Below, piece after piece: positions 17,632 to 27,634 of a stretch of 64,000 nucleotides of DNA. A program made the position numbers and the translations under genes. Source of the stretch: Filifactor alocis ATCC 35896 (GTDB lineage: Bacteria; Bacillota; Clostridia; Peptostreptococcales; Filifactoraceae); the NCBI RefSeq assembly GCF_000163895.2, contig NC_016630.1, forward strand, positions 1,612,001-1,676,000, written 5' to 3'. Position 1 is the first letter of the stretch, and every line of letters begins with the position of its first letter. The notes below the pieces were generated by a model, which ran no database searches, was not told the origin of the DNA, and was given only the letters and a program-made list of their open reading frames with translations.

Positions 17632-20427
17632 CTACTTGTCTTTTGGAAAACTTACGAATAATTTGAACAAATCTCCGTCAATTTCAATCTCAAGACTTCC
17701 ACCTTGCAGTTCTGTCAAGCTTTTTGCAATCGCAAGTCCCAGTCCTGAGCCTTCTGTATTTCTTGACTCGTCTCCTCGTTTGAATCGTTCCATAATTTCA
17801 TCGGCAGCAAAATTCATTTCATAGGACGAAATATTTTTGAACTCGAATGTGATGCTCTTATCCTGCTCTGTGACATCAATATACACTCTCGTATGTTCCA
17901 ACGAATATTTGGTAATATTGCTGATGATATTGGAAAACACTCGATATGTTCTCTTTCCGTCAATCATGCAATAAACAGGCTCTTTCGGTAAATTCAGACG
18001 AAAGTCCAACTTGCTGAACTGTATTTTTTCTTCCAATTCACCCATCGTTTGACGAAATACGGAGATAATATCCAGTCGTTCGGTTTGCAGTTTGATGTTC
18101 CCGCTACTTGCCTTGCTCGCCTCAAACAAGTCTTCTATCAACACTTTTAATCGTTGTGACTTCTTGTGAATGGTGTCGATATATTCTTCCTGTTGTTCTT
18201 TGGTCAAATTCGGTTGTTTCAACAAATCAGAATAATTGATAATAGACGTGAGCGGTGTCTTCAAATCATGTGATACATTGGAAATAAGCTCTGTTTTCAT
18301 ATTTTGGCTTCTGACTTCTTCCTCAAGAGCTGTCTTAAATCCTGTCTTGATACGATTCAAATACTGCGCCGTTTTGGAAAAAATGCCGATATTTTCATCT
18401 GCCTGCAAATTGAAGTTCCCATCAGAAAGCTTCTTGCTATAGTTTTGGATATAGGCTAATTGCAACAAGAAACGATAAATCCATCGAAATACAAGAACAA
18501 CATATCCCAACAGCAAAATCATGGCAATTTCAGGTCGCATTCCAAACAAAGCAATGACGACAAGCAATAACACACAGTGGAATGCCCACAATCCCATCAT
18601 TTTCTTTTTGAAAGAACCTTCCAAATCAATTTGTTGCAATCGGTTTAGTCGCATATACATTTTTTTGAAAGGTGTTATCAGCATTCTGCAAATATAACAA
18701 ATCACTCTTCCGAAAATGGAATTTTTGATCAATCCTTCTATGATTCCACAGTAGTAGATATATTTCAAATAAGTCATATACAGATACACAAACAGCAATC
18801 CCAAAAATGCCACCATCATAGCATATCCGAAATATTCCGGTGTGTTCCCCGACAAAACTCTGTAAATAAATGTCAGTTCCTTGGAATCATACATCACATT
18901 TTCTCTCGAAGTTACCTGCATTCCGAATACAAATATTCCACAGACAATCCCCATCATTCCTGTTGTCAAAAATAATTTCAGTTCCAAAGGAAGGTGGTTG
19001 AATTTGGATACAATATTTGCATTTCGCTGTTGTCTAAACGGTACAACTCCCGCAAGCAACATCATCAAGAAAATTCCGATTGCCGCCAAACATAGAACAA
19101 AGATTGCCCTCTGTTCCATCATTGACTCATAATAATGGTAATAGTCATCTGTTTCCAGTACCTCTTGTGCACTTGCCGGCACATAGAAAGTAACGGAAAT
19201 TTCTTCTTTTGGAAGTGTTTCCAACTGCTTTACTACTTGATTGATTGTTGCAATCAATTTTTTGTCAGATTCCAACTCTTTTTCATTGTTGACTGTGGCA
19301 ACATCACCATTCAGATAGAAGTTGTTTTCAGAACCGTAGTCATGATGTACACTAAGGATATCCACTGTGTGGGAACTGCTTTCTGAAGCGCCATAATCCG
19401 GATTTTCATAATGCTGATAATAACGTACATCATACATGGAAGCGACCAACTGATACATTCCGTCCTTTTCCATCATACTTCGTGCATATCTCTCGAATAG
19501 CTGATTCACTTCGTATGTGTAAAGCGAGATTAGGGAAGAATACTTTGAGTCAATCTTACAATCGGTTAATCTGCCCTTGTTGTCAATCTGAAAGGAAATC
19601 GATAATATTTTTGGAGTCTCCTCTAATGACTCAATTTCTTCTTTCGTCATATTTGTTTGAATCATATGATTGGAAGAGTCTGTAATATAGTATCTTGATA
19701 GAGCATTTCTTTGACTTTCCGTGTTATTGATTTCTCCAATACCTTCTGTTATCAAATCCTCATATTGTAATCTATCTCTGCCCGGATGGGGATAATTCAT
19801 TCGTTGCAATAACAAATCTTTTTGTCCCTGATTCTTATCTACCGCATGAAGTACCAGCCTCTTTCTTAATTTGGATTCCAAATTAAATCGTACCTCTTCT
19901 TCGAAAAATTCATCCGTCTTGAGATAACGCTCCAATCTCTGATTATCAGGTCCTTCTATCATTTTGATTCCGAACGGATAGATGCCTACTATAAGAGCTG
20001 AAATTAAGAAAATGACCAAGACGGTACGCCATGAGGACGCAAAAAATTTCTTTTTGTCATTCTCTTTCTCTCGTTCTAACTGTAATTTTTTTTCGGTTCT
20101 GTAATGATGCTCCTCTTCTCGCAACTGCTGTTTTTTTGCTTGTTTTTTGATTCGATATTGTTGCAAAAAAGATAATTCATCTGAATTTTTGTCATTTCTG
20201 AAAAGGTTGTTATCTTCCTCATCTGTTTTTTGAAAAGCAATCTCCTCTGATGCTATTCCGGGTTCTTCTTGCATGATAGTTTCTTGTTTCTCCTGTTGCA
20301 AATTCTCTTGTTGCAATTCTTCTTCCGATGTTTCTTGTTCTATCTCTTTGTCATCCATGTTATCAAAAGACTCTTGCTCTTGCGTCGATTCTTTTTGTTT
20401 TTTTTCAAATGTTTCGGAATCCTTCAT
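17632..20427 (-). CDS. Large multi-spanning sensor histidine kinase
   Basis: Membrane sensor that autophosphorylates and passes phosphate to the regulator encoded just upstream. Its 931 residues are well above the common 350-600. Seen in order: a Glu/Gln/Lys-rich cytosolic leader (1-130, likely coiled coil), membrane segment about 133-153, a 285-residue outside domain, five more hydrophobic segments (about 441-463, 483-503, 534-556, 611-630, 632-655), a HAMP-like linker, HisKA with His720 in SNVSHDLKTPLTS, and a HATPase domain with N box SNIISNITKYS and G2 box GSGLGLAIAKSL. The usual DxGxG G1 motif is replaced by FEFKNISSYE, a variant I recall from some Firmicutes kinases. Signal unknown. Confidence 0.92.
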   Translation of the reverse strand: MKDSETFEKKQKESTQEQESFDNMDDKEIEQETSEEELQQENLQQEKQETIMQEEPGIASEEIAFQKTDEEDNNLFRNDKNSDELSFLQQYRIKKQAKKQQLREEEHHYRTEKKLQLEREKENDKKKFFASSWRTVLVIFLISALIVGIYPFGIKMIEGPDNQRLERYLKTDEFFEEEVRFNLESKLRKRLVLHAVDKNQGQKDLLLQRMNYPHPGRDRLQYEDLITEGIGEINNTESQRNALSRYYITDSSNHMIQTNMTKEEIESLEETPKILSISFQIDNKGRLTDCKIDSKYSSLISLYTYEVNQLFERYARSMMEKDGMYQLVASMYDVRYYQHYENPDYGASESSSHTVDILSVHHDYGSENNFYLNGDVATVNNEKELESDKKLIATINQVVKQLETLPKEEISVTFYVPASAQEVLETDDYYHYYESMMEQRAIFVLCLAAIGIFLMMLLAGVVPFRQQRNANIVSKFNHLPLELKLFLTTGMMGIVCGIFVFGMQVTSRENVMYDSKELTFIYRVLSGNTPEYFGYAMMVAFLGLLFVYLYMTYLKYIYYCGIIEGLIKNSIFGRVICYICRMLITPFKKMYMRLNRLQQIDLEGSFKKKMMGLWAFHCVLLLVVIALFGMRPEIAMILLLGYVVLVFRWIYRFLLQLAYIQNYSKKLSDGNFNLQADENIGIFSKTAQYLNRIKTGFKTALEEEVRSQNMKTELISNVSHDLKTPLTSIINYSDLLKQPNLTKEQQEEYIDTIHKKSQRLKVLIEDLFEASKASSGNIKLQTERLDIISVFRQTMGELEEKIQFSKLDFRLNLPKEPVYCMIDGKRTYRVFSNIISNITKYSLEHTRVYIDVTEQDKSITFEFKNISSYEMNFAADEIMERFKRGDESRNTEGSGLGLAIAKSLTELQGGSLEIEIDGDLFKLFVSFPKDK

Positions 20428-20603
20428 CTTTATCCCTTCTTTCTGTATCCAAAATCTTCCTATATTCTAACTCCTCAAGTTATAACGAACTGCAACTTCC
20501 ATCGCACAACACACCTTCTGTTTTCTGCAAACTGTTTTGCTATCATTATGAAATCATGTGTATCATCTTCAAAAATCATTCCTCTTCATTCTATAAATCA
20601 CCA

Positions 20604-21323
20604 TCAATCCATATCAGAAGTCGTATTTATTTTTTCAAATTTGTATCCGATTCCCCACACCACTTTGAGGTATCGTGGTTCTTTCGGGTTGATTTCTATT
20701 TTTTCACGAATTCTTCGAATATGAACTGTAACTGTTTCAGGATTGTAGGCAGGTTCTTTCCAAACCTGTTCGTATATCTCATCAATCGAAAATACTTTTC
20801 CCGGATAACTCATCAACAACAACAAAATTTTGTATTCTAACGGTGTAATTCTGACTTCTTCTTCATCTACAAAAATCTGTTTTGTCTCTTTGTTCAGTTC
20901 AATTCCCCCGATACGGATGCTCTGCTCCGTTTCTTCACTGTATCTTCCGCCATATCGACTATATCTTCGTAATACAGAATTGACTCTTGCAATCAACTCC
21001 ATCGGATTGAACGGTTTCGTGATATAATCATCCGCACCGATGTTCAACCCCATAATTTTGTCTGTATCCTCAGACTTTGCAGATAATATAACAATTGGTA
21101 TGATGCTTTCTTGTCGAATTAACATCGTGGTATCAATTCCGTTTTTCTTCGGCATCATAATATCCATCAATATCAAATCTATTTTTTGGTTGTGAAACAA
21201 GTCCAACGCTTCTTGTCCGTCGTGAGCAACCAATACCTTATAATTTTGGCTATTCAAATACAGTTGAATTGACTTAGCAATTTCAACATCATCATCTACC
21301 ACTAATATGGTCTCCGTATTCAT
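20604..21323 (-). CDS. OmpR/PhoB family response regulator
   Basis: DNA-binding partner of the following kinase. Residues 1-120 form the receiver domain with acidic pocket Asp10-Asp12, phosphoacceptor Asp54 (LILMDIMMP), the conserved switch residue in ILSAKSED, and Lys103 (YITKPF). Residues 140-239 are a winged-helix domain (LTPLEYKILLLL-like segment, then PETVTVHIRRIREKIE). 239 residues, normal. GGGAGG supports the ATG. The kinase gene starts 176 bp downstream on the same strand, so the two are probably cotranscribed. Direct repeats in its promoter suggest self-regulation. Confidence 0.95.
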   Translation of the reverse strand: MNTETILVVDDDVEIAKSIQLYLNSQNYKVLVAHDGQEALDLFHNQKIDLILMDIMMPKKNGIDTTMLIRQESIIPIVILSAKSEDTDKIMGLNIGADDYITKPFNPMELIARVNSVLRRYSRYGGRYSEETEQSIRIGGIELNKETKQIFVDEEEVRITPLEYKILLLLMSYPGKVFSIDEIYEQVWKEPAYNPETVTVHIRRIREKIEINPKEPRYLKVVWGIGYKFEKINTTSDMD

Positions 21324-21395
21324 ACGATACCTCCCGGGATTTTTATCACTATCGAAAAATTTTTCTTTTACTTGCTTAAGATATCTCTTACTGTT

Positions 21396-21452
21396 ATCTT
21401 AACACATGATTCTTAAAAAACAATCTTATGAAGTCTTACAATTTTCTTACAA
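21396..21452 (-). promoter_or_regulatory. Response-regulator promoter with OmpR-type direct repeats
   Basis: On the minus strand two TTGTAAG heptamers (21452-21446 and 21441-21435) are exactly 11 bp apart, the usual spacing of tandem OmpR-family half sites. They end 12 bp before TTGTTT (21423-21418), which has a 16-bp spacer to TAAGAT (21401-21396). The weak -35 fits an activator-dependent promoter. An inverted repeat TTAAGATA/TATCTTAA spans 21376-21402 over the -10. Function is inferred. Confidence 0.5.
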
Positions 21453-21836
21453 AACAATTTTACTATTCAAAACAATTATTCTCTCTTTTTGTCATCTAAT
21501 ATGAAAGCATCATCGAATTGCCATGTCTTCCAATTTGAAAAATATCTAACCTTTTTCTTCTCAAAGTTGAAGAAACGGAGCATATTGTCGCTTAAGGACA
21601 CAAGAATTAACATGATGAATCACAACTCAAAACGAAGATACAATCATGCAGTTGAAAGAAAGAATCGTATAATTACGTCCTTGTATTTAAAAACAGAACT
21701 ATTTGTGATAGGATGAGAAGAGCAGTCGGAAATCCGTATACACAAGTTTGTAATCGGTTACTATGCACTTCAGAAGGAATGTATTGACCGACATGTGATG
21801 TACCGAAATTGCTAAACGAAGAACGGAGGACTTATT
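21453..21836 (+). other. Intergenic region between regulator and phosphoesterase
   Basis: About 380 bp with no supported gene; a 75-codon frame at 21489-21716 lacks a ribosome binding site and any motif. GGAGG at 21825-21829 belongs to the downstream gene. A segment at 21612-21669 resembles sequences at 53303-53357 and, inverted, 29538-29598. Confidence 0.45.
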
Positions 21837-22586
21837 TTGGATAACATTGCCATTTTTTCAGATATACACGGAAACATCCCTGCACTGGAAGCTGTCTTAG
21901 AAGATATTGAAAAAAGAGCAATCTCTACCATCTATTGTTTGGGAGATTTTATCGGAAAGGGACCGAACCCTAACGAAACCATCGCTCTTTGCAAGAAATA
22001 CTGCACACAATCCATTTTGGGAAACTGGGATGATTTTTTGCTCTACTCCTCAAAAGACGGTATGCCTATTTCTTGGTATCGACAAATTATTTCGGAAGAA
22101 AGCAAAGAATATCTTGCATCTTTGCCGAAGGTGATTGATTTCTATTTAAGCGGACATATCGTCAGATTGTTTCATGCACATCCTTTCGACCTGTATAAAC
22201 GGCTCTATCAATTGACCGATCAAGAACATATTGATGAAATGTTCCTTTATGAAAAGGATAACCCTGAGTTTTCTATCCAAAAAAATGCCGACATTGTCGG
22301 ATACGGGGATATTCACTACTCATTCCAAAAATCTTTTCAAAAAAGGATTTTGTTCAATACAGGAAGCGCGGGAAATCCTCTTGACGGTACAACAGCTCCC
22401 TATGTTATCTTACATGGAGAACTCCACAATCCGGAACTTGCACCATTCAGCATGGAGTTTGTACGAGTTCCTTATGATAACGAACGTGCCGTCAAAAATG
22501 CCGAACAGTCGGATATGCCACAAAAAGAGGACTATATTTTTGAAATTAAGACGGGAATATTCCGTATGTTCCGCAATCAAAAATAA
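21837..22586 (+). CDS. Calcineurin-like metallophosphoesterase
   Basis: Two-metal phosphoesterase of the YfcE/MJ0936-like group; substrates cannot be inferred. Metal-binding motifs are all present: FSDIHGNIPALEAVLEDI (residues 7-24), CLGDFIGKGPNP, GNWDDF, LFHAHPFD, and GYGDIHYSF with NTGSAGNP downstream. 249 residues, normal. The start is TTG at 21837-21839 with GGAGG 7 nt upstream; no better ATG is near. It ends at a bidirectional hairpin shared with the zinc protease gene on the other strand. Confidence 0.9.
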   Translation: MDNIAIFSDIHGNIPALEAVLEDIEKRAISTIYCLGDFIGKGPNPNETIALCKKYCTQSILGNWDDFLLYSSKDGMPISWYRQIISEESKEYLASLPKVIDFYLSGHIVRLFHAHPFDLYKRLYQLTDQEHIDEMFLYEKDNPEFSIQKNADIVGYGDIHYSFQKSFQKRILFNTGSAGNPLDGTTAPYVILHGELHNPELAPFSMEFVRVPYDNERAVKNAEQSDMPQKEDYIFEIKTGIFRMFRNQK

Positions 22587-22646
22587 TATTTGGTACAGAA
22601 AAAGAGTGATTTCGTTTGTTAGGAATAACTTCACTTTAAACATACA

Positions 22647-22677
22647 AAAGGATTGGCTTGAGTTCTGCCAATCCTTT
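22647..22677. terminator. Bidirectional terminator
   Basis: Perfect 11-bp stem AAAGGATTGGC/GCCAATCCTTT (22647-22657, 22667-22677) between convergent genes. Confidence 0.8.
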
Positions 22678-22712
22678 CTATTTGCTCCATTTGATTTATT
22701 TGTTTTGTATTG

Positions 22713-23408
22713 TTATCTTCGGCGACTGTTTTGAATAAACAACAGTCTAAGCAATTGACTCACTGCACTTGCCGCAGCTGCCACATAGGTCAAAGCCGCT
22801 GCATCCAACACAGCTTTTCCTCCCCTGATTTCTTCTGCAGACAAAATTCCTTCATTCTCTAATTCAACCAATGCTCTCCTACTTGCATCAAACTCCACCG
22901 GCAATGTGATAATTTGAAACAATACCGCCATGGAAAACATCACAATTCCAACTGTCAACAAATTTTGCATAGCTGAAATAACCAGTCCGGCTATAATGAA
23001 AAACCACGATAAATTACTTGCAATACTTACAACCGGAACAATCTTGTTTCGAAGAACCAAAGGAAAGTAATTGTGAGAATGTTGAATCGCATGTCCCACT
23101 TCGTGTGCGGCAATCGCGTTGGATGCCACTGTTGTCCCGTAATACACTTGATTTGACAGTCTCAAAATTCTTGTTCCGGGATTGTAATGATCGGTCAAAG
23201 TACCGGGCACCAACTGTATTTGCACATTTTGTAAACCGTTGTTATCCAAAATTGCTCTTGCAGTCTGTGCTCCTGTATAACCGTTTCTTGTCGGAACGCG
23301 AAGATATCTTTCATAAGCAGATCTGACTTTATTTTGCGCATATAAGGTCAACAAAATCGTCGGAATCAAAAAAATGATGGTTGCATCATAATAAAAGTAT
23401 GGAAACAT
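22713..23408 (-). CDS. Zinc metallopeptidase, YugP family
   Basis: Membrane-embedded neutral zinc metallopeptidase of the YugP family (Zn_peptidase_2). The HExxH zinc motif is seen in AIAAHEVGHAIQHSHNY near residue 130, with a hydrophobic N-terminal segment and two hydrophobic segments after it; Glu in the segment SRRALVELENEG is a plausible third ligand. 231 residues, normal. GGGGG precedes the ATG. It is the last gene of the priA-def-fmt group, an order I know from Clostridia, where rsmB often follows but is not present here. Confidence 0.9.
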   Translation of the reverse strand: MFPYFYYDATIIFLIPTILLTLYAQNKVRSAYERYLRVPTRNGYTGAQTARAILDNNGLQNVQIQLVPGTLTDHYNPGTRILRLSNQVYYGTTVASNAIAAHEVGHAIQHSHNYFPLVLRNKIVPVVSIASNLSWFFIIAGLVISAMQNLLTVGIVMFSMAVLFQIITLPVEFDASRRALVELENEGILSAEEIRGGKAVLDAAALTYVAAAASAVSQLLRLLFIQNSRRR

Positions 23409-23500
23409 TCTTTTACCCCCTATTTAACTGATAAACTCTTTCAAAAAAATAATATACTGTTTTCAAATACTCCTCTGAACTATTGTATTAAAAAGAATGG

Positions 23501-24454
23501 TTATTTATTAGGAGAAACTGTAAAAATTTCGCCTTCTTCAATTGTGTTGCCAAGCAAATATGCAGACACTTCCATGCGTTTTTTATTTGGAAATTGGACT
23601 TCAAAAATCTTCACAAAAACATCCCCTGTTGCAACCTTAAGGTATTTTTTTGTCACCTCTGTAATGGTTCCGGGAACAATCTCTTTGCTCTCTTCCGGTG
23701 TTATTTCCACTTGAAATAATTTGACTTTCTCCCTGCGATAGAAGGTAACGGCAGACGGCCAGCCTTCTACTGCACGAATTTGATTTTTGATTTCTCTTGC
23801 AGTTTTGCTCCAATCAATGTATCCCATCTCTCTTGTCAACATGGATGCGTAACAGGAATCTTCATCATTCTGTTTTTCACGGGGAATTTCTCTTCCATAC
23901 TGCTCCAATTGCTCCAATGTCTTATGCAGAGCAATCTGCCCCGCATCCATCAATTTTTTGCTCAAGGTAGATAAGGTATCGTCTTCCGTTAATTCCACTT
24001 CTTCCTTGACAAGCATATCTCCCGTATCCAATCCGACATCCATCATCATTGTGGTAATTCCCGTTTTTTGTTCTCCATGAAGAAGTGCAAATTGAATCGG
24101 AGCAGCCCCGCGATACTTCGGTAACAGAGAGGCATGCACATTGATACATCCATATTTTGGAATATCCAACAATTCTTGTGACAAAATTTGTCCATATGCG
24201 GTAACAACAATCACATCCGGCTCCAACGATTTCAAAAGAGCGATACTTTCCGCATCTTTTACCTTTTCCGGTTGATAGACCTCGTATCCATACTCCAATG
24301 CCTTTTGTTTCACCGGTGTCGGAACCAACTTTTTGCCTCTCCCTTTCGGTTTGTCCTGTTGAGAGACTACCAATACGACATCATCTTTTCTATCGTGCAA
24401 CACTTCCAATGACGCTACTGCAAATTCAGGAGTTCCCATAAAAATTACTCGCAT
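23501..24454 (-). CDS. fmt: Methionyl-tRNA formyltransferase
   Basis: Transfers the formyl group of 10-formyl-tetrahydrofolate to Met-tRNA(fMet) for translation initiation. The 317-residue protein shows the catalytic triad: Asn105 and His107 in INVHASLLPKYRGAAPIQ, and Asp143 in MMMDVGLDTGD. A C-terminal OB-like domain starts near residue 210. AAGGAG stands before the ATG. It directly follows def (73-bp gap), so formylation and deformylation are encoded together. Confidence 0.97.
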   Translation of the reverse strand: MRVIFMGTPEFAVASLEVLHDRKDDVVLVVSQQDKPKGRGKKLVPTPVKQKALEYGYEVYQPEKVKDAESIALLKSLEPDVIVVTAYGQILSQELLDIPKYGCINVHASLLPKYRGAAPIQFALLHGEQKTGITTMMMDVGLDTGDMLVKEEVELTEDDTLSTLSKKLMDAGQIALHKTLEQLEQYGREIPREKQNDEDSCYASMLTREMGYIDWSKTAREIKNQIRAVEGWPSAVTFYRREKVKLFQVEITPEESKEIVPGTITEVTKKYLKVATGDVFVKIFEVQFPNKKRMEVSAYLLGNTIEEGEIFTVSPNK

Positions 24455-24527
24455 AATTTCTCCTTCTGTTCTTTATCATCGATACTTCATTTTTTCCATA
24501 CATGAACGATTGCAACAAAATAACTCT

Positions 24528-24971
24528 CTACTCTCGTTCTGCAATATCCTTGAATAAGATTCCGTTGAGATGATCGATTTCATGGCACAATGCTCTTGCC
24601 AAAAGTTCATCTCCTTCCACTCGAATATCTTCCATCTTTTCATTTTTTGCGGTAACGACAACATGGTTCGGTCTCTTAACATCCATATAGACTCCGGGTA
24701 TGCTCAAGCACCCTTCTTGTCCACATTGTTCTCCCTCTTGCTCTACAATTTCCGGATTGATAAATACCATCGGACCTTCTCCGATATCAATTACAATCAC
24801 TCGACGCAACACACCCACCTGTGGTGCCGCAAGTCCCACTCCGTCATATTGATACATCGTATCAATCATATCTCCGATAAGCTGTTCAATTCTCGGAGTC
24901 ATTTCAGTAACAGGTCTGGATACTTTGCGAAGCACCTCATCACCGTCAATACGAACCTCTCTAATCGCCAT
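24528..24971 (-). CDS. def: Peptide deformylase
   Basis: Metalloenzyme that removes the N-formyl group from nascent proteins. All three motifs are intact: GVGLAAPQVG (44-53), EGCLSIPG with metal ligand Cys88, and HEIDH with His130, Glu131 and His134. 147 residues, the short bacterial type. GAGG precedes the ATG. A promoter with TATAAT lies about 100 bp upstream. Confidence 0.97.
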   Translation of the reverse strand: MAIREVRIDGDEVLRKVSRPVTEMTPRIEQLIGDMIDTMYQYDGVGLAAPQVGVLRRVIVIDIGEGPMVFINPEIVEQEGEQCGQEGCLSIPGVYMDVKRPNHVVVTAKNEKMEDIRVEGDELLARALCHEIDHLNGILFKDIAERE

Positions 24972-25396
24972 AATCTATTCCTCTTTTCTACTTCTATGTT
25001 AAAAAAATTCATTAAATCAATTTTTCCCAAACAAATCACCGCATTTATGATACGGTAACTACTTTATATTATACCACAAAATTTCGGTATCCAATCTTTA
25101 TACCGCCACCCGTCCTCTTTGTAACTTTGGAATTTCTGATCTACTGAATTTCCAACTTCTTATTTCGGTTGTCCTCACTCAATTACATTATGATAACATA
25201 AATTCTAATCTGTTACCTGCCTGTGCCGGATTTCTCCGGTACTTCCAATCATGTTATGCAACAAAAAACACCAGCATCTCTACTACAATCCATATCGGTA
25301 TGAGTAATACTTTTTATCCTGTATTTTTTTGCATTCTATTGCATTGTTCTATCATCCGTTAGGTTTTATAGGATAAAGTGCAATTTCCGCATATTT
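24972..25396. other. Gap between priA and def
   Basis: 425 bp without a gene. It contains the extended -10 promoter noted separately, so def-fmt-yugP need not depend on priA transcription. No clear priA terminator was found. Confidence 0.5.
25068..25073 (-). promoter_or_regulatory. Extended -10 promoter of def-fmt-yugP
   Basis: TGGTATAAT on the minus strand (TATAAT at 25073-25068); a weak TTGGAT lies 15 bp upstream. Confidence 0.5.
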
Positions 25397-27634
25397 CTAC
25401 AAAATATTCCTGGGATTTTTTTCCACAATGACAACACTTTTCTTTCCATACAACACATTTCTCTTCACTGTTTGAAGATATCGAATCATGTTACGAATCA
25501 CGGTTTCTTCTTCTAAATTTTTTACCTTAATCAACAGATGCCATCGATATTTTTTTTCCAATCGCTGAATCAAACAAGGTGCCGGTCCCAAAATAGCGGA
25601 TTGTAGATTCTTCTTTTGAAAATAAAAATGCAGAGCCTGCTCCCATCGTTTTGCCGTTTCCGCACTGTCATCCAAAGAAACGGAACTTACCACAATTCGA
25701 AAAATACTCCCATACGGCGGATAAAAGAACGCCTTTCGAATCGCAAGCTCTTCCTGATAAAATCCGTCGTAATCTCGTTCCAAAAGATAATGAAACAGAC
25801 TGCTTTCCGTTCGATAGGTCTGAATCACAGATTCTCCCCGTTTCTCAAATCTTCCGGCACGTCCCGAAACCTGCTCCAACATTTGAAACACTTTTTCGCT
25901 TCCTCGATAATCCGGCATATCCATTCCCTGATCCGCCTGCAAAATTCCTACCAATGTCACATTGGGAAAGTTGAGTCCTTTGCCTATCATCTGCGTTCCA
26001 ATCAGAACATTCGCTTCTCCTCTTTCAAAGGATTTCAAATATTGTTCCTGTTGTCCTCTTTTCTCGGTCGTATCTCTGTCCATGCGAATCACTTTCGCAT
26101 TCGAAAATTCTTCCTCAATCAACTCTTGAATTTTTTGTGTCCCGAAGGAAATATCTTTCAGTATTCCGCCACAGTCCGGACAAGTTCTGTCGAATGGCAT
26201 CTGATAATTGCAATAGTGACATTTCAGTGCATTGTTTTGCTTATGATACGTCAAAGTGATATCACAGTTGGGACATTTGTGAACATAACCGCAGTCTGTA
26301 CAAGTCAAACTCTTGGAAAAACCTCGCTTATTCAAAAACAACAGCACCTGTTCTCCTTTTTCAAGTGTCTCTCGAATCCGAAACAAAAGATATCCGCTGA
26401 ACATCGAATTGTTTCCGTTTCTCAATTCTTCTCTCATATCCACAACGGATATTTGAGGAAGAATCGCTCCGTTCACACGATTCTCCAAGTTCAAACGAAT
26501 CATACTTCCGTTTTGGCAATCATATAACTGTTCAATCGTAGGCGTTGCCGAACCCAATACAACCGTCGCATTGCGATAGTCCCCTAATTTTTTTGCCACT
26601 TCCACCGCATCATATCTCGGTGTCATCTCAGAGTGATACGTATCTTCGTGACACTCGTCTACGATAATCATGCCCAAATTCCAAAACGGTACAAACAGTG
26701 CCGAGCGCGGTCCGATGGCAATCGAACAAGCTCCTTGTTTCATCTTATGCCACTGAATTTTTTTCTCTTTTTCCGTCAAGGCGCTGTGCAAAAATGCAAC
26801 TCCGTCTCCAAAAATCTTTTGAAATCGTTCTATCATCTGCGGAGTGAGTGAAATTTCAGGAACCAGAACAATAGCCTGCTTTCCCTGTTGAACCGTTCTT
26901 CGTATCAATTCAATATAGATTTCCGTTTTTCCGGAACCTGTAATTCCATGAATCAAATAGGTTTTACTCCCGTCTTCTGTTGAACCGTTCCAAATTTCTT
27001 CAGTAACATCGTTCTGTTCTTTGCTGAACATAAGGTTTGCTGCAGGAATCCACTGTGATTTCTTTGTTTCAAACCGATTGTGTTCCTGAACAATGACCTT
27101 TACAAGTCCCTTTTCTTCCATTTGTTGAATCGGAGCAGACGGATGAGGTGTGATATCATTTCGAATCTCTTCCCACGATAGCTCTCCCACTTGCGACAAC
27201 CTTCTTGCCAATTCCAACTTAATATAAGCATTTTTTCTCTGGGATAAGAGATACTCATCCCACTGCTCCTGTGTTGCCAAAGAAAGGACGACCTTTGTTT
27301 TGTCAAATGTCGCTTTTTCTCCCTTGGGCAAAAACAATCCGACAGCATCTTGAAAAGAACAGAGGTAGTCGTCGGCAATCTCTTTGGAAATATCCAATAT
27401 CGCCTGATCTACAACAGGTGTTTCATCAATACATCGCAATACTTCTTTGTATTCCATATTCTGCTCCGGTTCTTTGTCAATTCCAACCACCATTCCCAGT
27501 GCAACAGAACTGCCTTTTCCGAACGGAACCTCCACCCTCTGCCCGATTTGAACACAAGAATCCGCATAATAATCAAATTTTGTATAAATTCCGCTACCTC
27601 TGCTTAAAATGGCAACTTCTATCAACTGTTTCAA
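25397..27634 (-). CDS. priA: Primosomal protein N' (replication restart helicase PriA)
   Basis: Superfamily 2 helicase that recognises stalled forks and reloads the replicative helicase. Seen: N-terminal DNA-binding region, Walker A GITGSGKTEIY, DECHEDTYHSE in the Walker B position, the PriA zinc site (CTDCGYVHKCPNCD, then CHYCN and CPDCGG), and helicase motif VSGRAGRFEKRG. 745 residues, normal. The longest ORF starts with ATG at 27643, but AGAGG abuts that codon; the TTG at 27634 is 9 nt from it and is preferred. Confidence 0.95.
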   Translation of the reverse strand: MKQLIEVAILSRGSGIYTKFDYYADSCVQIGQRVEVPFGKGSSVALGMVVGIDKEPEQNMEYKEVLRCIDETPVVDQAILDISKEIADDYLCSFQDAVGLFLPKGEKATFDKTKVVLSLATQEQWDEYLLSQRKNAYIKLELARRLSQVGELSWEEIRNDITPHPSAPIQQMEEKGLVKVIVQEHNRFETKKSQWIPAANLMFSKEQNDVTEEIWNGSTEDGSKTYLIHGITGSGKTEIYIELIRRTVQQGKQAIVLVPEISLTPQMIERFQKIFGDGVAFLHSALTEKEKKIQWHKMKQGACSIAIGPRSALFVPFWNLGMIIVDECHEDTYHSEMTPRYDAVEVAKKLGDYRNATVVLGSATPTIEQLYDCQNGSMIRLNLENRVNGAILPQISVVDMREELRNGNNSMFSGYLLFRIRETLEKGEQVLLFLNKRGFSKSLTCTDCGYVHKCPNCDITLTYHKQNNALKCHYCNYQMPFDRTCPDCGGILKDISFGTQKIQELIEEEFSNAKVIRMDRDTTEKRGQQEQYLKSFERGEANVLIGTQMIGKGLNFPNVTLVGILQADQGMDMPDYRGSEKVFQMLEQVSGRAGRFEKRGESVIQTYRTESSLFHYLLERDYDGFYQEELAIRKAFFYPPYGSIFRIVVSSVSLDDSAETAKRWEQALHFYFQKKNLQSAILGPAPCLIQRLEKKYRWHLLIKVKNLEEETVIRNMIRYLQTVKRNVLYGKKSVVIVEKNPRNIL

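Noticed and set aside
21489..21716. 75-codon open frame upstream of the phosphoesterase
   Set aside because: No ribosome binding site and no recognisable protein pattern; lies in regulatory DNA.
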